DNA from: Pagrus major
Lineage: Eukaryota; Chordata; Actinopteri; Spariformes; Sparidae
Reading direction: 5' to 3'
DNA: 64,000 bases
Assembly (NCBI RefSeq): GCF_040436345.1
Contig: NC_133230.1
Coordinates: forward strand, 23,136,197 to 23,200,196
Both the position numbers and the translations under genes were made by a program. Numbering within the stretch: the first letter of the stretch is position 1; every line of letters starts with the position of its first letter. The notes under the pieces were generated by a model that saw only the letters and a list, made by a program, of their open reading frames with translations, had not been told where the DNA came from and ran no database searches. Positions 12,591 to 25,536 of this stretch are shown piece by piece.

Positions 12591-13627
12591 TTTATTGCAC
12601 AGCATCTCTGGATGGGAACAGAACATCATACCTGTATCTCACATAATGCTGAAATAAAACCCCAGCATTCATTCTTTTTTTTTCTTTTTTTTTTATAGAC
12701 TCTACTAGTCTCTTTAGCCATAAGATGTCAAACCGTTTCACACATCAACATCACATACTGCAGATACAGACTGAATGTAGCAGCAAACAGACCCGCAGGC
12801 ACACAGCAGAGCACGGCGGTGGTGTTTGTTCTGCAAAATTGAACTTATGATCAGCTTTCAGCTCTGCTGGGTAAATATCAGCTACAGTTTCTTTGTTTGA
12901 CGCTGATATGAATCTTTTCTTTTCTCAGAGCCATGAGTGTGCCTTTCTAAATAAAAGAGATAACCATACAGGCCAGCAGCAAGCAGTCCATGACCATAAT
13001 AAAAAATATATACCACTGTTTATCGCACCTTAGCACACATAGATCTCTGCTTTTTTTAAAAATAAAACTACTTTTTGTACACGTAATGCAAAAAGGATGT
13101 TCATATTTCTGACTTATAACACGAGATGTGCGTGATTGCTGCTGCTTATCGCATAATGGTTCAGTCGTCGCATGGGAACAACGCGCTACATTGCTCTATA
13201 ATAGACTTCAGCACCACTCATAAATCCATAAAGAATACTAATAACCCGTCACTAAATTTTCCCGACAGCAAAACAAATTTGACCATCAAGAAGAGCTGAA
13301 ATAACACGTTTGAGTGGTTTTGCGTTGTGCGTAAAGTTCTCCATCGTTCGTTTTTGGGTGAAAACAAGCTTTTCCAGATTTAGAAATGATGCTGAGCAGT
13401 TTCACGCCAGGCTTTCTCTAACTGGAGCTTTTAAATCTGGCTCGAATAAATAAAGATTGTTTGTTTGTTTTGTTTTTCGCATGCGCAACTTAAAATGTCC
13501 CAGGCATTATATTTTTTTCTGACATTCTTACTATCATATAATCTCATAATTTTTTTTTTTTTTTAGAACTCGATATCCAAAAATAAATACATAAATAAAT
13601 CTCATTGGAGACCGATGAGACATTCGT
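12591..13627 (-). other. htr1b: Probable 3'UTR of htr1b
   Basis: This lies directly after the htr1b stop codon in the sense of transcription. The first AATAAA on the minus strand that I find is at 12596-12591, about 1 kb past the stop. The sequence is A/T-rich and non-coding, with poly-T/poly-A runs near 12675 and 13550. The end point is inferred from the signal only. Confidence 0.45.
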
Positions 13628-14761
13628 TCACGACCTGCAGCATCTGAAGCGCATGAGTTTATGGAAAGCTTTCTTGAAGTCCTCGTTGGACATGGTGTAT
13701 ATGATCGGGTTGATGAGGGAGTTCAGATATCCCAGCCAGGTGAAGAAGTCAAATAACTCGGGGTTAAAGCACGAGTCGCATGTGGCCACCAGCAATGTGT
13801 AAATGAAAAACGGCAGCCAGCAAACGATGTAAGCGCCGAGGATTATCCCCAAAGTCTTTGTCGCTTTTCTCTCTCTGGCTGCTGAAATGCGCTTTTTCTC
13901 CAAAAGCGCATCCGACACCGTCACCTTCACCTGGTTCTCGCTTGTTGAGGAGCCGGTATCGCTGGACGGAGTGTCGTGCCTCCCGCAATGCAGAGAGGAC
14001 GTGGACGCCACGGATCCAGGGGAGTTGGTGACCAGGTGCGCGGAGGTGAGTCTCTTCCCCACCTTCTTTGGGGACTGCTTCAGGATCCGTTTCCGAGCCT
14101 CGACGTATATCCGTCCGTAGAGGACAATGAGCAGCATGGTGGGGATGTAGAAAGCCCCAAAGGTGGAGTAGATGGTGTAGAAAATATGATCCGTGTTGAC
14201 GCTGCAGCTGGTCAGCTCCTCCGCCTTCACCTGCCTCCAGAAGAGAGGCGGCAGGGAGATGGAGATGGCGATGACCCAGGCTATGGCCACCATCCCGGCC
14301 GCGCGTCCCGGCGTGCGCTTTTTGGAGTACTCCACCGCATCCGTGATGGCCCAGTACCTATCCAAAGCGATTACGCACAGGTGGAGGATGGACGCCGTGC
14401 AGCACGTTATGTCCGAGGAGAGCCAGATGTCGCACACGATCTGCCCCAGCGTCCAGGTGTGGATGACCGTGTACAGGACGCAGATGGGCATCACCAGAAT
14501 GGACACCAGCAGGTCGGTGACGGCCAGGGAGGCGATCAGAAAGTTCGCAGGAGTTTGCAGCTTCTTCGACTGAGAGATTGTTGCGATGACGAACGCGTTG
14601 GATAAAGTGGTGGCGAGCGTGATCGCAGAGAGGATCACCGCCAGACTAATTTGATAGGCGAGAGTCTCCGCGCTCACATCCTCAGTGGGTGAATCTGTGA
14701 TAAAACTGTCGTTTGTGGTGTTCACCGGCTGAGTTGGCTCGACTTGAACGGAGCCCTCCAT
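13628..14761 (-). CDS. htr1b: 5-hydroxytryptamine receptor 1B
   Basis: A single uninterrupted 377-residue frame encodes a rhodopsin-family serotonin receptor of the Gi-coupled 5-HT1B/1D type. Seven hydrophobic segments are readable. Key residues are N-glycosylation sites at N14 and N17, amine-binding D117 ([11 protein letters not shown]), the disulfide pair C110/C186, DRY at 134-136, CWLPFF at 314-319, NPIIY at 351-355 and a C-terminal Cys pair at 374-375 suited to palmitoylation. The C-terminal [15 protein letters not shown] favours 5-HT1B over 1D. Intronless structure and length fit the family (human about 390). The start has G at -3 and +4. T341 corresponds to the TM7 Thr of human 5-HT1B (T355), where rodents have Asn. 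It is divergent from nt5e, about 12 kb away. An htr1d-type identity is the main alternative. Confidence 0.93.
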   Translation of the reverse strand: MEGSVQVEPTQPVNTTNDSFITDSPTEDVSAETLAYQISLAVILSAITLATTLSNAFVIATISQSKKLQTPANFLIASLAVTDLLVSILVMPICVLYTVIHTWTLGQIVCDIWLSSDITCCTASILHLCVIALDRYWAITDAVEYSKKRTPGRAAGMVAIAWVIAISISLPPLFWRQVKAEELTSCSVNTDHIFYTIYSTFGAFYIPTMLLIVLYGRIYVEARKRILKQSPKKVGKRLTSAHLVTNSPGSVASTSSLHCGRHDTPSSDTGSSTSENQVKVTVSDALLEKKRISAARERKATKTLGIILGAYIVCWLPFFIYTLLVATCDSCFNPELFDFFTWLGYLNSLINPIIYTMSNEDFKKAFHKLMRFRCCRS

Positions 14762-15147
14762 AACTTTTAGTCACTTTTTGTCATATTTTATGTCTTCATG
14801 AACGTGGCCTTATCCGTGCCACACGGTCAGAAAAGTGGCACAGTCAGTCTGGAAATAAAAAAGGATTCCTCCCCTCCTCATTTTCTTCTCTTACATCAGT
14901 TTTTAATGTGCAGATAACAAATATCCATTCCCCGCTGTTCAAACTTCTCCCTTTTGTAGCCATAAAAGAACACTTCTTAACTGTTGTGCACAGAGAAGGT
15001 TTGTGCGTAAATGATGAGCAGCGCGTCCTGATGGCCCAACATCTGGGAAGATGTCACAGATAATCCGCATGTAGGGCAGAAGTTCTCCAGAGCTGTGTCT
15101 CCTCGGGCCCCCTGTGGTTGAATGGGAGAGCCAACCCAAAGACTCAG

Positions 15148-15170
15148 TTTTATACAGCCTCTGACATCAA
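15148..15170 (-). promoter_or_regulatory. Candidate htr1b TATA box and CRE-like site
   Basis: On the minus strand TATAAAA lies at 15154-15148, preceded within about 20 bases by TTGATGTCAG, one base off a cyclic-AMP response element core. A start site about 30 bases downstream would give a 5'UTR of roughly 350 bases. A CT/GA-rich tract lies just upstream (15196-15222). This is motif-based inference only. Confidence 0.4.
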
Positions 15171-15364
15171 ACAAGCACCACCGATCACAGCCTTGTTCTC
15201 TCTCTCTCTCTTTCTCTCTCTGGATGAAGAGTAGGCTATCTGCTGGGTCATAGTGCCCAGTGTTTCTCATTTATCATATGTCATGCACCTTAAAGAGCCT
15301 TATTTAAAATATATCACAGAATTTTAAATCTTCTACTGTTGCTGGTTTTACCATACTGGTATTA

Positions 15365-16945
15365 AGTCATCTTTTATAAAGGGTTTATAAGCTGAAACTA
15401 ATAGCTTTATTAATGGTGCCAATGTTTTTTCTTATGGATCCATTATAAACCATTGGGAAGAACAACTTTTTGGTTGCCAGGTTGTGAAAAATCTAACTGG
15501 TTCTCAAGTCATTGATAAGATATTAAAGCCTCAAAAGTTTCTACCTTTCTATTAAACAGTCAAGACTGCTGTTATAAATGTGAATGAGGCATTAGTAAAG
15601 GATAATAAACAACCAAGTCAAATCAGGTCATACTCCAAAAAGGTCAAGGCGGACAAAGTACACATCACAATAACCTCCTTTTCCAATTCACAACACGTCA
15701 TAGCTGTTCGGCTATTACTATTGTCATTCATTACCTGTTTCTATAGCAGCTTTCACTTATGAATGTCCACAGGAGGAGCTGTAGTAACATTGATATGCTT
15801 ACAACTACATGATAGTGTGTTATAAACCATTTATTACAAGTGCTGCTTATGCATGCTAAATTAATTGACGTAAAGTGTCGTATTTTAACTGAACTCACAC
15901 AGTTTGCACAGCTGTATTCTTCAGTTTTACATAAATTAAAGTCCGGCCAACAGAACATGACGAACCCACAAGAAAACACACTTAAAGTGGTAAAAGGAAA
16001 AAAAATTACCCAAGTGGTATTATTGCAGGTGCCACTGTTGCAAAGACAACTGGATTGTTACTATTTGCCTCAGAGATGCAAATAACAACAACACGGGATA
16101 AAACCTGAGTTTGTTCAATCATTTAGTCTATAATAAATGGATCGCTAGCTAGCCCATCATTTCCCGGGTGATCACATGCCCGGTGGCAGACAAAACTATG
16201 TAGTGTTAGCGAGGTTTATAGGGAACCAATGAAAACGTGGATGGTCTCCTTTTTCTATATCCATCACATTGTGCCATCAACATTTACTATTGCCAGTTCA
16301 ACATAGTCAAGAGTCCTAAAGCTGAAACAAGAAGAAATCTAAAGAAAACGTCAAGTTTAAAGTTAAATAACTTAGAAAAAACAAGTCTAGATCAATCTCA
16401 TTAAAGCTTTCTGAGACTTTTCATTTGAACTGATATGAACTTTATCTCAAGTTTGTCCTTCAAAGCTCCTTCAACATAGAGCTCACCTGACAGGTCATTA
16501 AGTTGATGAAGCGTTAATCTAGTGTGTCCAGTGGTGATTTAAGTTGTTGTTGTTGTTGTTGTTGTTGTGGTGCCATCGGGAATGAACAGTCATCATTGTT
16601 GGGTCTGGTTGCACTGCAGCCCAAGGCTTGCATGTACAAATGTTAATGAAAGCATTAATAAAAGGGTGAAATGTTTCCCTTTTTAATGAGCCAACAGCAC
16701 ATGAAAGTAAGTTGTAAGCAATTGTAAAAGGCTCTCTCACTGTACAAGAAATCATTTTGGTCCATTCCCTGCAGCTCTTTTTCAGAAGATCAGATTGTCC
16801 ACAGATGGAATAAAAAGCTCAATCAATGAACCTGGCAACCCAAACGTTGTTCTGTTAATGGTTAATATCTGCACTATAAAACATTTGTGAATGATTAATA
16901 AAGCCATTACTTAGAACTTATAAACCTTTTATAGGTAATAAAAGG
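15365..16945. mobile_element. Long inverted-repeat element
   Basis: The segment 15370-15490 reappears inverted at 16800-16945. Shared landmarks include GGTTTATAAG, GCTTTATTAAT, AGAACAAC and TTGGTTGCCAGGTT in matching order. The roughly 120-140-bp arms enclose about 1.3 kb that contains a TTG microsatellite and no recognisable transposase, so it looks like a non-autonomous DNA transposon or foldback element. A related fragment lies near 26440-26560. The exact ends and any target duplication are not resolved. Confidence 0.6.
16543..16568. repeat. TTG microsatellite
   Basis: About eight TTG trinucleotides in tandem, inside the inverted-repeat element. Confidence 0.9.
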
Positions 16946-17254
16946 CAGGGGTGACATTTGTTTAGGCCAACGCAGAAGTTAGCATCACCCTGGTTCCCTT
17001 TTTTTTTTTTTAAACACTGCTATAAACTGATCAATCTGCAAGTTGTAAAATTAGAGTAATAGTTTGCAATTAGATTCTGTCTACAAAGACAGGCAAGTGA
17101 GTAGATGAGTCTCCGTGTTTATTTTAATGACATTTAATGTCCCCAACGACCTCTGTAGTGTCATTTAGCTACTTGTTAGCAATGGACATTTTTAAGACAG
17201 GTAAACGCTTTTTAATTCAACTGAAAACCCATTGACCTCGAGATGAGGGAACCA

Positions 17255-17545
17255 GAAGAGCCAAAATGCTAACGTATTTACGTTTTTAGGACTCATTCCA
17301 GCGTCACTTGATTGGTGTATTATCAGAAACATGGGGAAAAACAGAGGAACTGATAACAAGTGAAGGAACACACATGGACTAGATCCACAAGGACTAATTA
17401 ACTAATAAAACACAGGTGAAGAGGGAAAAAAAGGCAGGAAAAAGACAAAAACAGGAAGTGTTAAACAAAAAATGTCACACACGGATAAAACCTACAAATC
17501 AAACAGGAAACACAGAACTAAAACCCAAAATTGTGACAGAAAGTG
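17255..17545 (-). repeat. Possible dispersed repeat, A-rich strand
   Basis: A purine-rich stretch with AAAAACAGGAAGTG and CAGGAAACACAGAAC motifs resembles, on the opposite strand, the pyrimidine-rich interior of the TTAA element (about 11760-11960). The similarity is loose. Boundaries are guesses. Confidence 0.3.
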
Positions 17546-17824
17546 GTGCCACTATACCTCACTTCATCATTATAGCAAAGGAGTTGACATAGGAGTTCAC
17601 ACGCATTGAATCCAGCCATTTATGGCACATCAGATGTGTGAAAACAGCGGAGTAGTAGTGTAGGTTGTGAATGATGTCACTTCTCAAGTTCACTCATGGC
17701 CTTCACTGAGGCTGCATCGGGCCAATCATCCATTCAAGTGCCTGATGATATTTGTAAAATGAATTTTTAGTCTGGTCAGGAAATATATAAATTATGCAAT
17801 CAGACTCTGAATCGCACACACTGT

Positions 17825-17826
<2 letters not shown>

Positions 17827-17873
<47 letters not shown>
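17827..17873. repeat. CA microsatellite
   Basis: A pure run of about 23 CA dinucleotides, the longest dinucleotide run in the window. Confidence 0.95.
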
Positions 17874-17875
<2 letters not shown>

Positions 17876-18289
17876 TCCATTTTCCAAACTGAGGAACCGA
17901 AATGACTCTGAGTAATGAATCTGCTGTTATATATTCTTCTCTCATCTCAAGCGGCTGCAGCAATTCTATCTCCCTTCTACTTTTATTCATTTCCTCATCA
18001 GAAACTTTTAATTGAAATTGACTTGTCATTTAAATTGCACTCAATATTCCTTAGAATCACAATTTATTGTGTACATCTGTGGTGCTCTGCTGGTTTTGTT
18101 AACAGCTGATATTCGCACATTTTCTTTTATTAGTTGTAAGCCTTGACCGCCCACTTGTAAAACTCTGTCTAATGAAAGATATAAAGTGATATTATTAGTT
18201 TTAAAGTTTGTAATTCACAGTTCAGTCGTCAGGATAAAATGTTGGCAATGTTGTTATCTGCAAATATGTACGTGCCAAACATTCTTATC

Positions 18290-19110
18290 AGGAGGTGGAG
18301 AGGATGGTGGTGGAGTTACAGGCCGCCAAACCAGTGACCACAGTTCAAGACTGAGTTTCAACATTTGTAAGCATGACACCACTCGATATTTTTAAGGAGA
18401 CCTCGAGACATCTCCAGCCGTGTTTCGACAGCGACAGATATTTTAAGCCAAGACATGATGAAATGTAGAGTTTTACAAAGAAATTTAAGGTTTCAACATA
18501 TCTGTGGTTTGTCGAAACATACGTTGTCAAAAACTTTCTGGTGATGTTCTAGTTCAATGTAAGGATTCCAACAAATTTTACCCATAAACAAGATATGTGA
18601 CCATGATTTAATGGAACAAAGTTATAATTAAGATATACTTCTGATTTAAAAAAATATTTATTACCACACTGGACTGTGTTAAAGCTGGGAGGCAGGGAAT
18701 AAAAATAATTATCGACTGAAGTGTGTCTTTCCTGCGTCTCCAGCAACTCAGTACTTCCTTCACAGCACCCTACCCCAGAAGGTGATGAGTTTGAGTTCTT
18801 ACAATACACACATTGACAGTTTGGCACCTTTCAGCAGCATACAGTTTGTAAGGACAACAACTCCTGCTGAATCAGGACCATGGACAGCTCCCACCCTTCT
18901 CCTTCACCTGTGTTCTGAATGTAACACCGTACTCCCATCACGATAGTATTATTTTTATATTTTACAAGACAATTACACAAAAACTACTGAACAGTTTTCC
19001 ACGAAACTTGAATGGAGGATGGGTCTCGGCCCATAATAGACTCCATTAACTCTGGGTGCAGATCTGGATAATGGGACAGATCCAGGAATGTCTTCTTCCA
19101 ACCTTTTTTC
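18290..19110 (+). repeat. Dispersed repeat family A, copy 2
   Basis: It carries the same landmark order as the copy at 9850-10530: TGACACCACTCGATATTTTT, CCAGCCGTGTTTCGAC, then TTTCCACGAAACTTGAATGG and GGGACAGATCCAGGAATG. The spacing between landmarks is similar but not identical, and there are many substitutions, so the copies are old. No coding frame was recognised. Confidence 0.7.
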
Positions 19111-21329
19111 GTTTGTTTCTGAGGGATTAATGCATGGATCTTGATGAACAACATCAGCGTATTTGGCTTTTTACAATAAAAAAAAAAAACACCTTCATTG
19201 ATGGTGTCTATCATAATAGCTTATTTTGGATAAAATACACACATAGTTCTTGCATCACAAGGTTTAGATAACTTGTATTCACATTCATCAATACCAGACA
19301 TAAAGATGTCTGGTACTATCATACGTCATAGCCTTATGAGTCTGGTGTAGTCATGTGAACGTATTTGAGCAAAGAGAAGGTTTTTCCACCAATCATTTGG
19401 TCTTTAGGCTTTGCTGGGGTCAATAGGTCATGCTCATCACATGTGTAGTGCACACAAAACAAAAACATGATGGTCATCTTGTGATGATGATGATGCACTT
19501 TTTAAAAGACAAAACACTGCTTGTTTTTTTTTTTATTTGGCACTTTAGGAGGCTCATACCCGTGCTGAGGTCCACCACAGGACACCAAACAAAGTATTTA
19601 TTCTGTCTTAATTTATACTTCTATTTTCAACATTAACATTGAGATGGGTTTTTCAAGCTTTATACACGTCCAGAAATGTAATTCTAGTGAGGAAACACTG
19701 AATCTTTTTATTTGATACACAAAGTCTAAAAATAGTGGAATTGTCCTTATAAAACATCCACCAAGTTTGTTTCATCATAAATGTAAGGAGAAAGTCACGG
19801 TCATGAGCATCATTAAGAGTTTGATGTAGCATGAAGGTATCTCGCTAATTAACGATGCATTCATCACTAGAGCTTAAACAAATAAACTATGGCAGGAAAA
19901 GTAAGTTCTACTTGGTGGAATGTTTCCACAGAGAGTAAATGTAGCTGCAGTCCCCCTGAGAATAACAGTGTCAAAGGTTTTTTATGTCATTGAACACTGA
20001 CTGAATTTTTGGTTAGTGCGTGTGTCAGTGCATTAAAGGAGAAATCCACCCAAAGATTAAAATTCAGTCATTCATGGGCTTGAGTAGATGCATTTGTGTG
20101 TAAAGGAAGATATTTACAAGGTGAACAAAGCCTTCCACATCTTAATGAGCGAGAGATGTAAAGTTTCTTTTTTGGGGTGATGTCTCTTATTTACTCAGAC
20201 ACTAAAACAAACCATGAGGCATACGTAAATACCTTTTGAAATAACATTAGCAGTCTCCAGTCTTTCAGTGTAGCTGCTTTTGGTGTTAATGAATTCTTTC
20301 CGGGGATTTCAACCTGGGTTATACAATTTCCTCCTGTTGGACGTCCTAAACTGTCAAAGTCAGCTTATACGTTGACAATGTAACTTTATGTCTCCAGTGA
20401 CTTCTGTGACTGTTGTTTTATGCCTGAATTCCCCCAGCAGCCAGCGACAAACGTCATTCCTCTGTATCCGAGCTCAGCAGAGCGTAAAGTCAGGCAGGGC
20501 TCGCTGACACAGACCTTCCTGTGAGTCCATGATTGCACCCCTTGACTGACCGTGACTGCCAGGCGCTGCTAATGCACGAACGCTGGGCACAATACAGCCA
20601 CCATTACCTCTGTAAACACAAAAACACATGCTTTTTTTTCCCCCCTGTTTTCACACTCTCTCGTTGGCTCACAAACAAACAAGCAGAGGTGAGGGCTACT
20701 CCGCTCTGGATTCAGTGTGTTATTCGGGCCCTGGTTGCAAACTTTGAGAGATGCAGGCAAACGTGCAAACTAAAAGAAATTGAAAGCTAGATTAGAGGAA
20801 ACACACACATACTTTGCGTATCATGAAATGTTGAATCCAATTCTGTTATCCCAGTGTGATACTTGTGTTTTATTTCCTATCTGTAGTTTTGGTGTTAGTG
20901 ACCCAGTTCAGTGGCAACAGCAGCGGCATGGGGCAATTTCTGTGACTCCGTTCTGTTATCTCTCCTCATCTCTAAACACACTGCAGCTCAGCACAGTACC
21001 TGGCAACATCCAATCTCACACCGGCTATTTTTAGTCCGGTAATAAGGTATCCAACCAAGCCTTAAAGTCGATACATTATACCACATACAAGCACAGGAAG
21101 ATGTGGGTTTTTCTTCACAATGTGAGGAATGTTATATGAATATTAAAATAAACAGGTAACCAAACAGCTCCCCAGATTGTTCAGTGACAAATTAAAAATT
21201 TCAAACATATCTTCCTAAATTGTATTTTCACAGAAACTTCTATGAGTAGCTTCACATAAATTAGGAATAAAAAGTAGAGTTTTATGCAGCTTACATGCAT
21301 TTTAGCTCGCCCTGTTGAGCTAACCATTT
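19111..21329. other. Gene-poor spacer, no gene seen
   Basis: No exon or RNA gene is supported. A TTAAAGGAGAAATCCACCC motif at about 20033 looks like one end of a TTAA-type element, but no matching opposite end was found. The overlapping short frames at 20533-20790 on both strands lack recognisable motifs. Confidence 0.45.
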
Positions 21330-21410
21330 TTTTTTTTTGTCACCGCAAACTTGCTGGGAATTGTCCCGAGGTCTCCTTCATAATATCGAGTGTCACACTT
21401 ACAGATGTTG
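21330..21410 (-). repeat. Dispersed repeat family A, inverted fragment
   Basis: On the minus strand it reads GTGACACTCGATATTATGAA followed by GGAGACCTCGGGACAATTCC, matching the first landmark of the copies at 9850 and 18290. Confidence 0.55.
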
Positions 21411-24400
21411 ACTCAACTTCATTAAAACCACTTTAAAAAAATGTTTTTGGGGTGGCCTTTTTGTTATTGTGGTCATCTATTTCTGTCCTTGATAACTGGC
21501 AGCTGTATAGACTGGGACCAAATGGGGCAACCCCAAATCAGGGCAGATCCCTTGTTGTTATGAGATTAAACCCTCCCTCTCCAACTACCCCAAACTCCAT
21601 CTTATCCAAGTGTATATGAGATGAGACATGGGAGGAATGACCAAGCTGAGCAGCTAGGTCACCCATGTTTGGATCCTCATGCGTGCAGCTGTGTAGGCTG
21701 CAGGAGGTCTGCATTTCAATATTGAGTTTGTATACACAGTTATGTCAGTTTCATACTGTGAGCTGACCGGCACCTGAAGACTGCATATTAAAACTGTTTT
21801 CTCACATCGCTGACGTCATGTCAAACAGGTCAATTGCATTTAGTTTGAGATCACTTGCAACTCAAACTATACTGAACTTATTCATACTATTTATTTGTTG
21901 TATAATCATGTAAATACATCCAAAACATATATCTCAACTCATCTCCATGCTACATTAGCTGCTTCTAGGCCAAAAAGCTGCACTTGAACTCACTGCAAAG
22001 ACGCAAGACAAAGGCCAACGGCGTAAGGGGAAATACCACCAGGTAGTAGTCTGAATGCATCACTTATAATCAAGAATATGCCTGATTAAAAGTCGCATAT
22101 GAACTGGCGAGGAGGTGAAGGACAAAAAAAAGGGGAGAAACCGCGATAATTGGGTGAAATCATGGATTCCACAGCAACAGGCTCAGATTTGCCCTGTCTT
22201 TTTCCTCCCCTCATGTACTGATTTCGTTCGGCGGCCCAAACATTTGTGTGTCAGGGCCATAATGCAGTGATAGGCTGCTTTTACAGTCTAGTGTGATACT
22301 GCAACTTTCACTCCAGCACAGGATCTGAACGCTCTCTCCACCACTGTGTCTAATCTGAAGGATGCATTAAAGCACAATAAAAGAATCAAATATAGGACAC
22401 ATGTTGAGAGCCTGTCCCCCTGCAGTCTGACGGCATATGGTGCCTTCTGCTCCGCCAGTCAGCTCTCAAAGGCCTCCAGCTAAAAATGTATCGGGAGAGA
22501 TTTGGGCTTCTATTTACAACTGGATGCTTTTTGGGGTCCTTATGATCGAAAGGAGCTGGCGCCACCATTTAGGGGACTGTGCCACTTTTTGGATGTTTTG
22601 TGCCCCAAATTCTTGGAGACCCTCCTAGCTGTGGATATCTGCTCGGTTGTGAGGCATTTTAGCACATGGCTACAAGGAAGGAGAGAGGAGGTGGTGGAAG
22701 TGTACAGGGCAGACTTTTATTCCCAGGAAAACATGTGACAGGAAAGGAGCTAAGTGGTGATGATGGCTGCTGATTGATAACAGGCCCTGTGTTAGTGCAG
22801 CCGCCGGTCAGACTCCTTTCGCTTTAAGTGGAAGTGGCCGGCTCCATTCAGAGTCTGAATGGTCAGATGGGAAACTGACTGCAGGCTGTTATGAGTCCTA
22901 TCAGCACTTTAATGCTGGAACTGGTCCACAGTTTGAGGAGGAAAAAGCAAGCGTAGAATTGATTTATTAAGCCCAGGCTGATGATGCTGCAGCGATACCA
23001 TTGTGTCAGTCACTGAGGTTTAGTTGCATAATGCAGATCAGTCTGTAAATATTCACAGCATGCAACTACAGCATCACAGATGGCCTCATTTTAACAATTA
23101 AAGCAAGATTACCCAGCGGTATAGATTGCAAACATTGTAACCGACATGCTGCTCCGTGATGTGAGAATGACACTCGATTTACTGCCTGCTGGAGGTATAA
23201 GCTGTCTGATTGTGTTCACTTTGTATGTGTGAGGTTCTGGAAGGAGAGAGAGGGCGATAGAAAGAGGAGTAATCTTCAGTGGGCAGACAAGTGCTAATAG
23301 CACACATCAGTGCTGGTGAGGGTGACGGCTCATGGAGTGTGAAAAGGAGAGGTTACTGAGCAGGCACGGGGTTGATGTAAGGAACATGCATCACTATATT
23401 TATCACCCTGTCAGCAATATCTGGAAATCAAGGCTGTGGATAATCCTGGAGAAACATTATATGGTTATGTATGTGATGTAAATGTTAGAAATGTAGGTTC
23501 AAAGTCGCAGCTCCTGCTTCATTCCAGAGGAGCTGCATGCAAGAGTGCACGAGAGCAGGTGATTTATTGCATAAACACTCCTCACCTCACTGCCCACAGA
23601 GGCTAGCTTCTATTAATGATAGCAGAAATGTGAAATTTTGAAGAATATGCTCCGAGTTTCCTCGACATAAGAGATAACATTACTAAACAGGGCGAAGCAG
23701 AGTGGAGACAGTGGAGAATCCCAACGTAACTGTGTGTGTCTGAAGGGTGTTTACGCTACAGCTTCACAAGTACAAGGCCATCTGTCTAAGTGTGTCAACT
23801 CCTGTGTCACGCTGCACCAGATGCAACCTTTAGCAGTTTTGCGGGCTCTTATTCACCAAAGATTTCGAGCAGTTGCACGTCAAGGATACCCACTTAGTGA
23901 GCTGCTGCTTCATGGTGGTGGCACAAACCAAACTGCATTTAGCGCTGTGGAGATCCCTGTCTGTGTTTGATCTGGTTGACCTGCTCTCAGAAAATGGCAT
24001 AAAGTAACAAAGTAGATTTACTGAAGCACAGACAACTTTTCAAATCCACCCCCCTCCTAGTGTTTCCGTGTGCTATTTATTTGTCGCAAAAGACAGCGTT
24101 AGCAGCATGGCTACTGCTGACGGCCTGGATGCTGTACAAAGTAACCAAAACAACCGTAAGAATCACAATTTGACGTAGAAACCCTGATCTCAGTGCTATG
24201 ATAACCCTCGTTGTATTAATAAGTGGGCAGATTTTGTCACATGCAGGTTTTGAATCGTCTTGAGTCCTGGTAGCAAGAGGAAAAACATGTCAGCGAGGGA
24301 ACAGACTTTTACACAACACCGACGCTCTCCACTGAATTAATGCCCGTCCGTTCACTCTTGTTTTGATTCGGTTTCTATCACTCTCCCTATTCAACCTCTT

Positions 24401-24862
24401 TGCCTCCTCCGTCAGCGGGGTTCTTTTTCTTTACCTAGGGATAGTGACCCGGGTAAACAATGCCTCTTCCTGTTTTGTGCCGTGGCAAACATCCAGTTGG
24501 GTGGCAGAACGTATATCTATACGTGGATGGTGTCATTTCTCTCAGTATTTACTCTAGAATGATAAGTTAAAGGCAAAAAGTTGTCTATTGCCAGTGTAAG
24601 TGCAATTTACACATACATATGCAAAAACCCACTTATTCTGTTAAAAACACATCAGTGAGCTTTTTGCAGTTTTCATCGTTCATTAGGTTGTTTCATGCTG
24701 GTTTGTTTCATCAAGTGCTATTGATGCTGAGTTCACTCCATGGCCACTGAGATGCCTTTTTGTTTCTCACTCTGTAATTTTATTAACACACATGATATTT
24801 TCATCAGCATCTCCTTTACAAGACACTTCTTCTGAGAGACACCTATGGGCTATTCATCCAGT
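21411..24862. other. Gene-poor spacer, no gene seen
   Basis: No frame here is convincing. An ATG near 24108 opens a short Ala/Asp/Asn-containing frame of about 23 codons with no family resemblance. The frame at 22437-22738 overlaps antisense frames and lacks motifs. Confidence 0.45.
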
Positions 24863-24990
24863 CAAATCAATTTTATTGATATAGCCCAAAAACACAATCA
24901 CATTGCCTCAGTGGGCGTTACAATCTGCACAGTGAAAAACATCGTCTGTGCTTAGAACTTTGATTCAAGTGAGGAAAAACTTTCCATATT
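24863..24990 (+). repeat. Dispersed fish repeat fragment
   Basis: The segment contains AAATCAATTTTATTGATATA followed by GCCCAAAAACACAATCACAT and TTGCCTCAGTGGGCGTTACA, a sequence type I recognise as very common in teleost genomes. The family name is not certain. Confidence 0.5.
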
Positions 24991-25486
24991 GAAAGAAAGC
25001 CTTTTAACAGGGAAAACATTTTTTTTTGTAATCAGTCCCCTCTTTTCTCCGGTTCAATGCACCTGTGCACAGCAGTGTGAGGGAAACAGAAATGAAACAA
25101 CAGTTTAAATGCGACAGAAGACAGAACTTTGTGGAACTTTGTCAGGCGTCCTCTCTGCTGACTATCATCAGGCTGTCACAAATGAAAAAAAGGGTCTTTT
25201 AAAGGACAATCTCACCTATTTTTGAAAAAAAGTAATACTAATAATGTTGATTTCTCCAGTGACATTAAATCCTTTTTTCTATTTAGGAGCCACAGTGCTT
25301 CTCTTTGAGTAACCTTTGAATAACCTTGTAGTGTCTGAGTCCTAGTTCTTCCACTAAGGGGTGCTGCTGTGTGAAGGGGACTGTATTTAATAAAACAGAC
25401 AGATCAGTGCAGCCCATTTTACTCCACACAGATAAAAGTGTGGTGATTCATTCATTCATGAAAAAAGGAGAATCTACAGCTGGAGG

Positions 25487-25489
<3 letters not shown>

Positions 25490-25536
<47 letters not shown>
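25490..25536. repeat. TTA microsatellite
   Basis: About fifteen TTA trinucleotides. The poly-Tyr and poly-Asn frames that cross it are artefacts of the repeat. Confidence 0.95.

Noticed and set aside
13976-14605. 209-codon open frame on the plus strand across htr1b
   Set aside because: It is antisense to a clearly conserved receptor gene. Its Gly/Arg/Asp-rich composition follows from the codon bias of the sense strand.
13628-14761. Identity as htr1e, suggested by human synteny
   Set aside because: The TM1-TM3, TM7 and C-terminal sequences follow 5-HT1B, not 5-HT1E.
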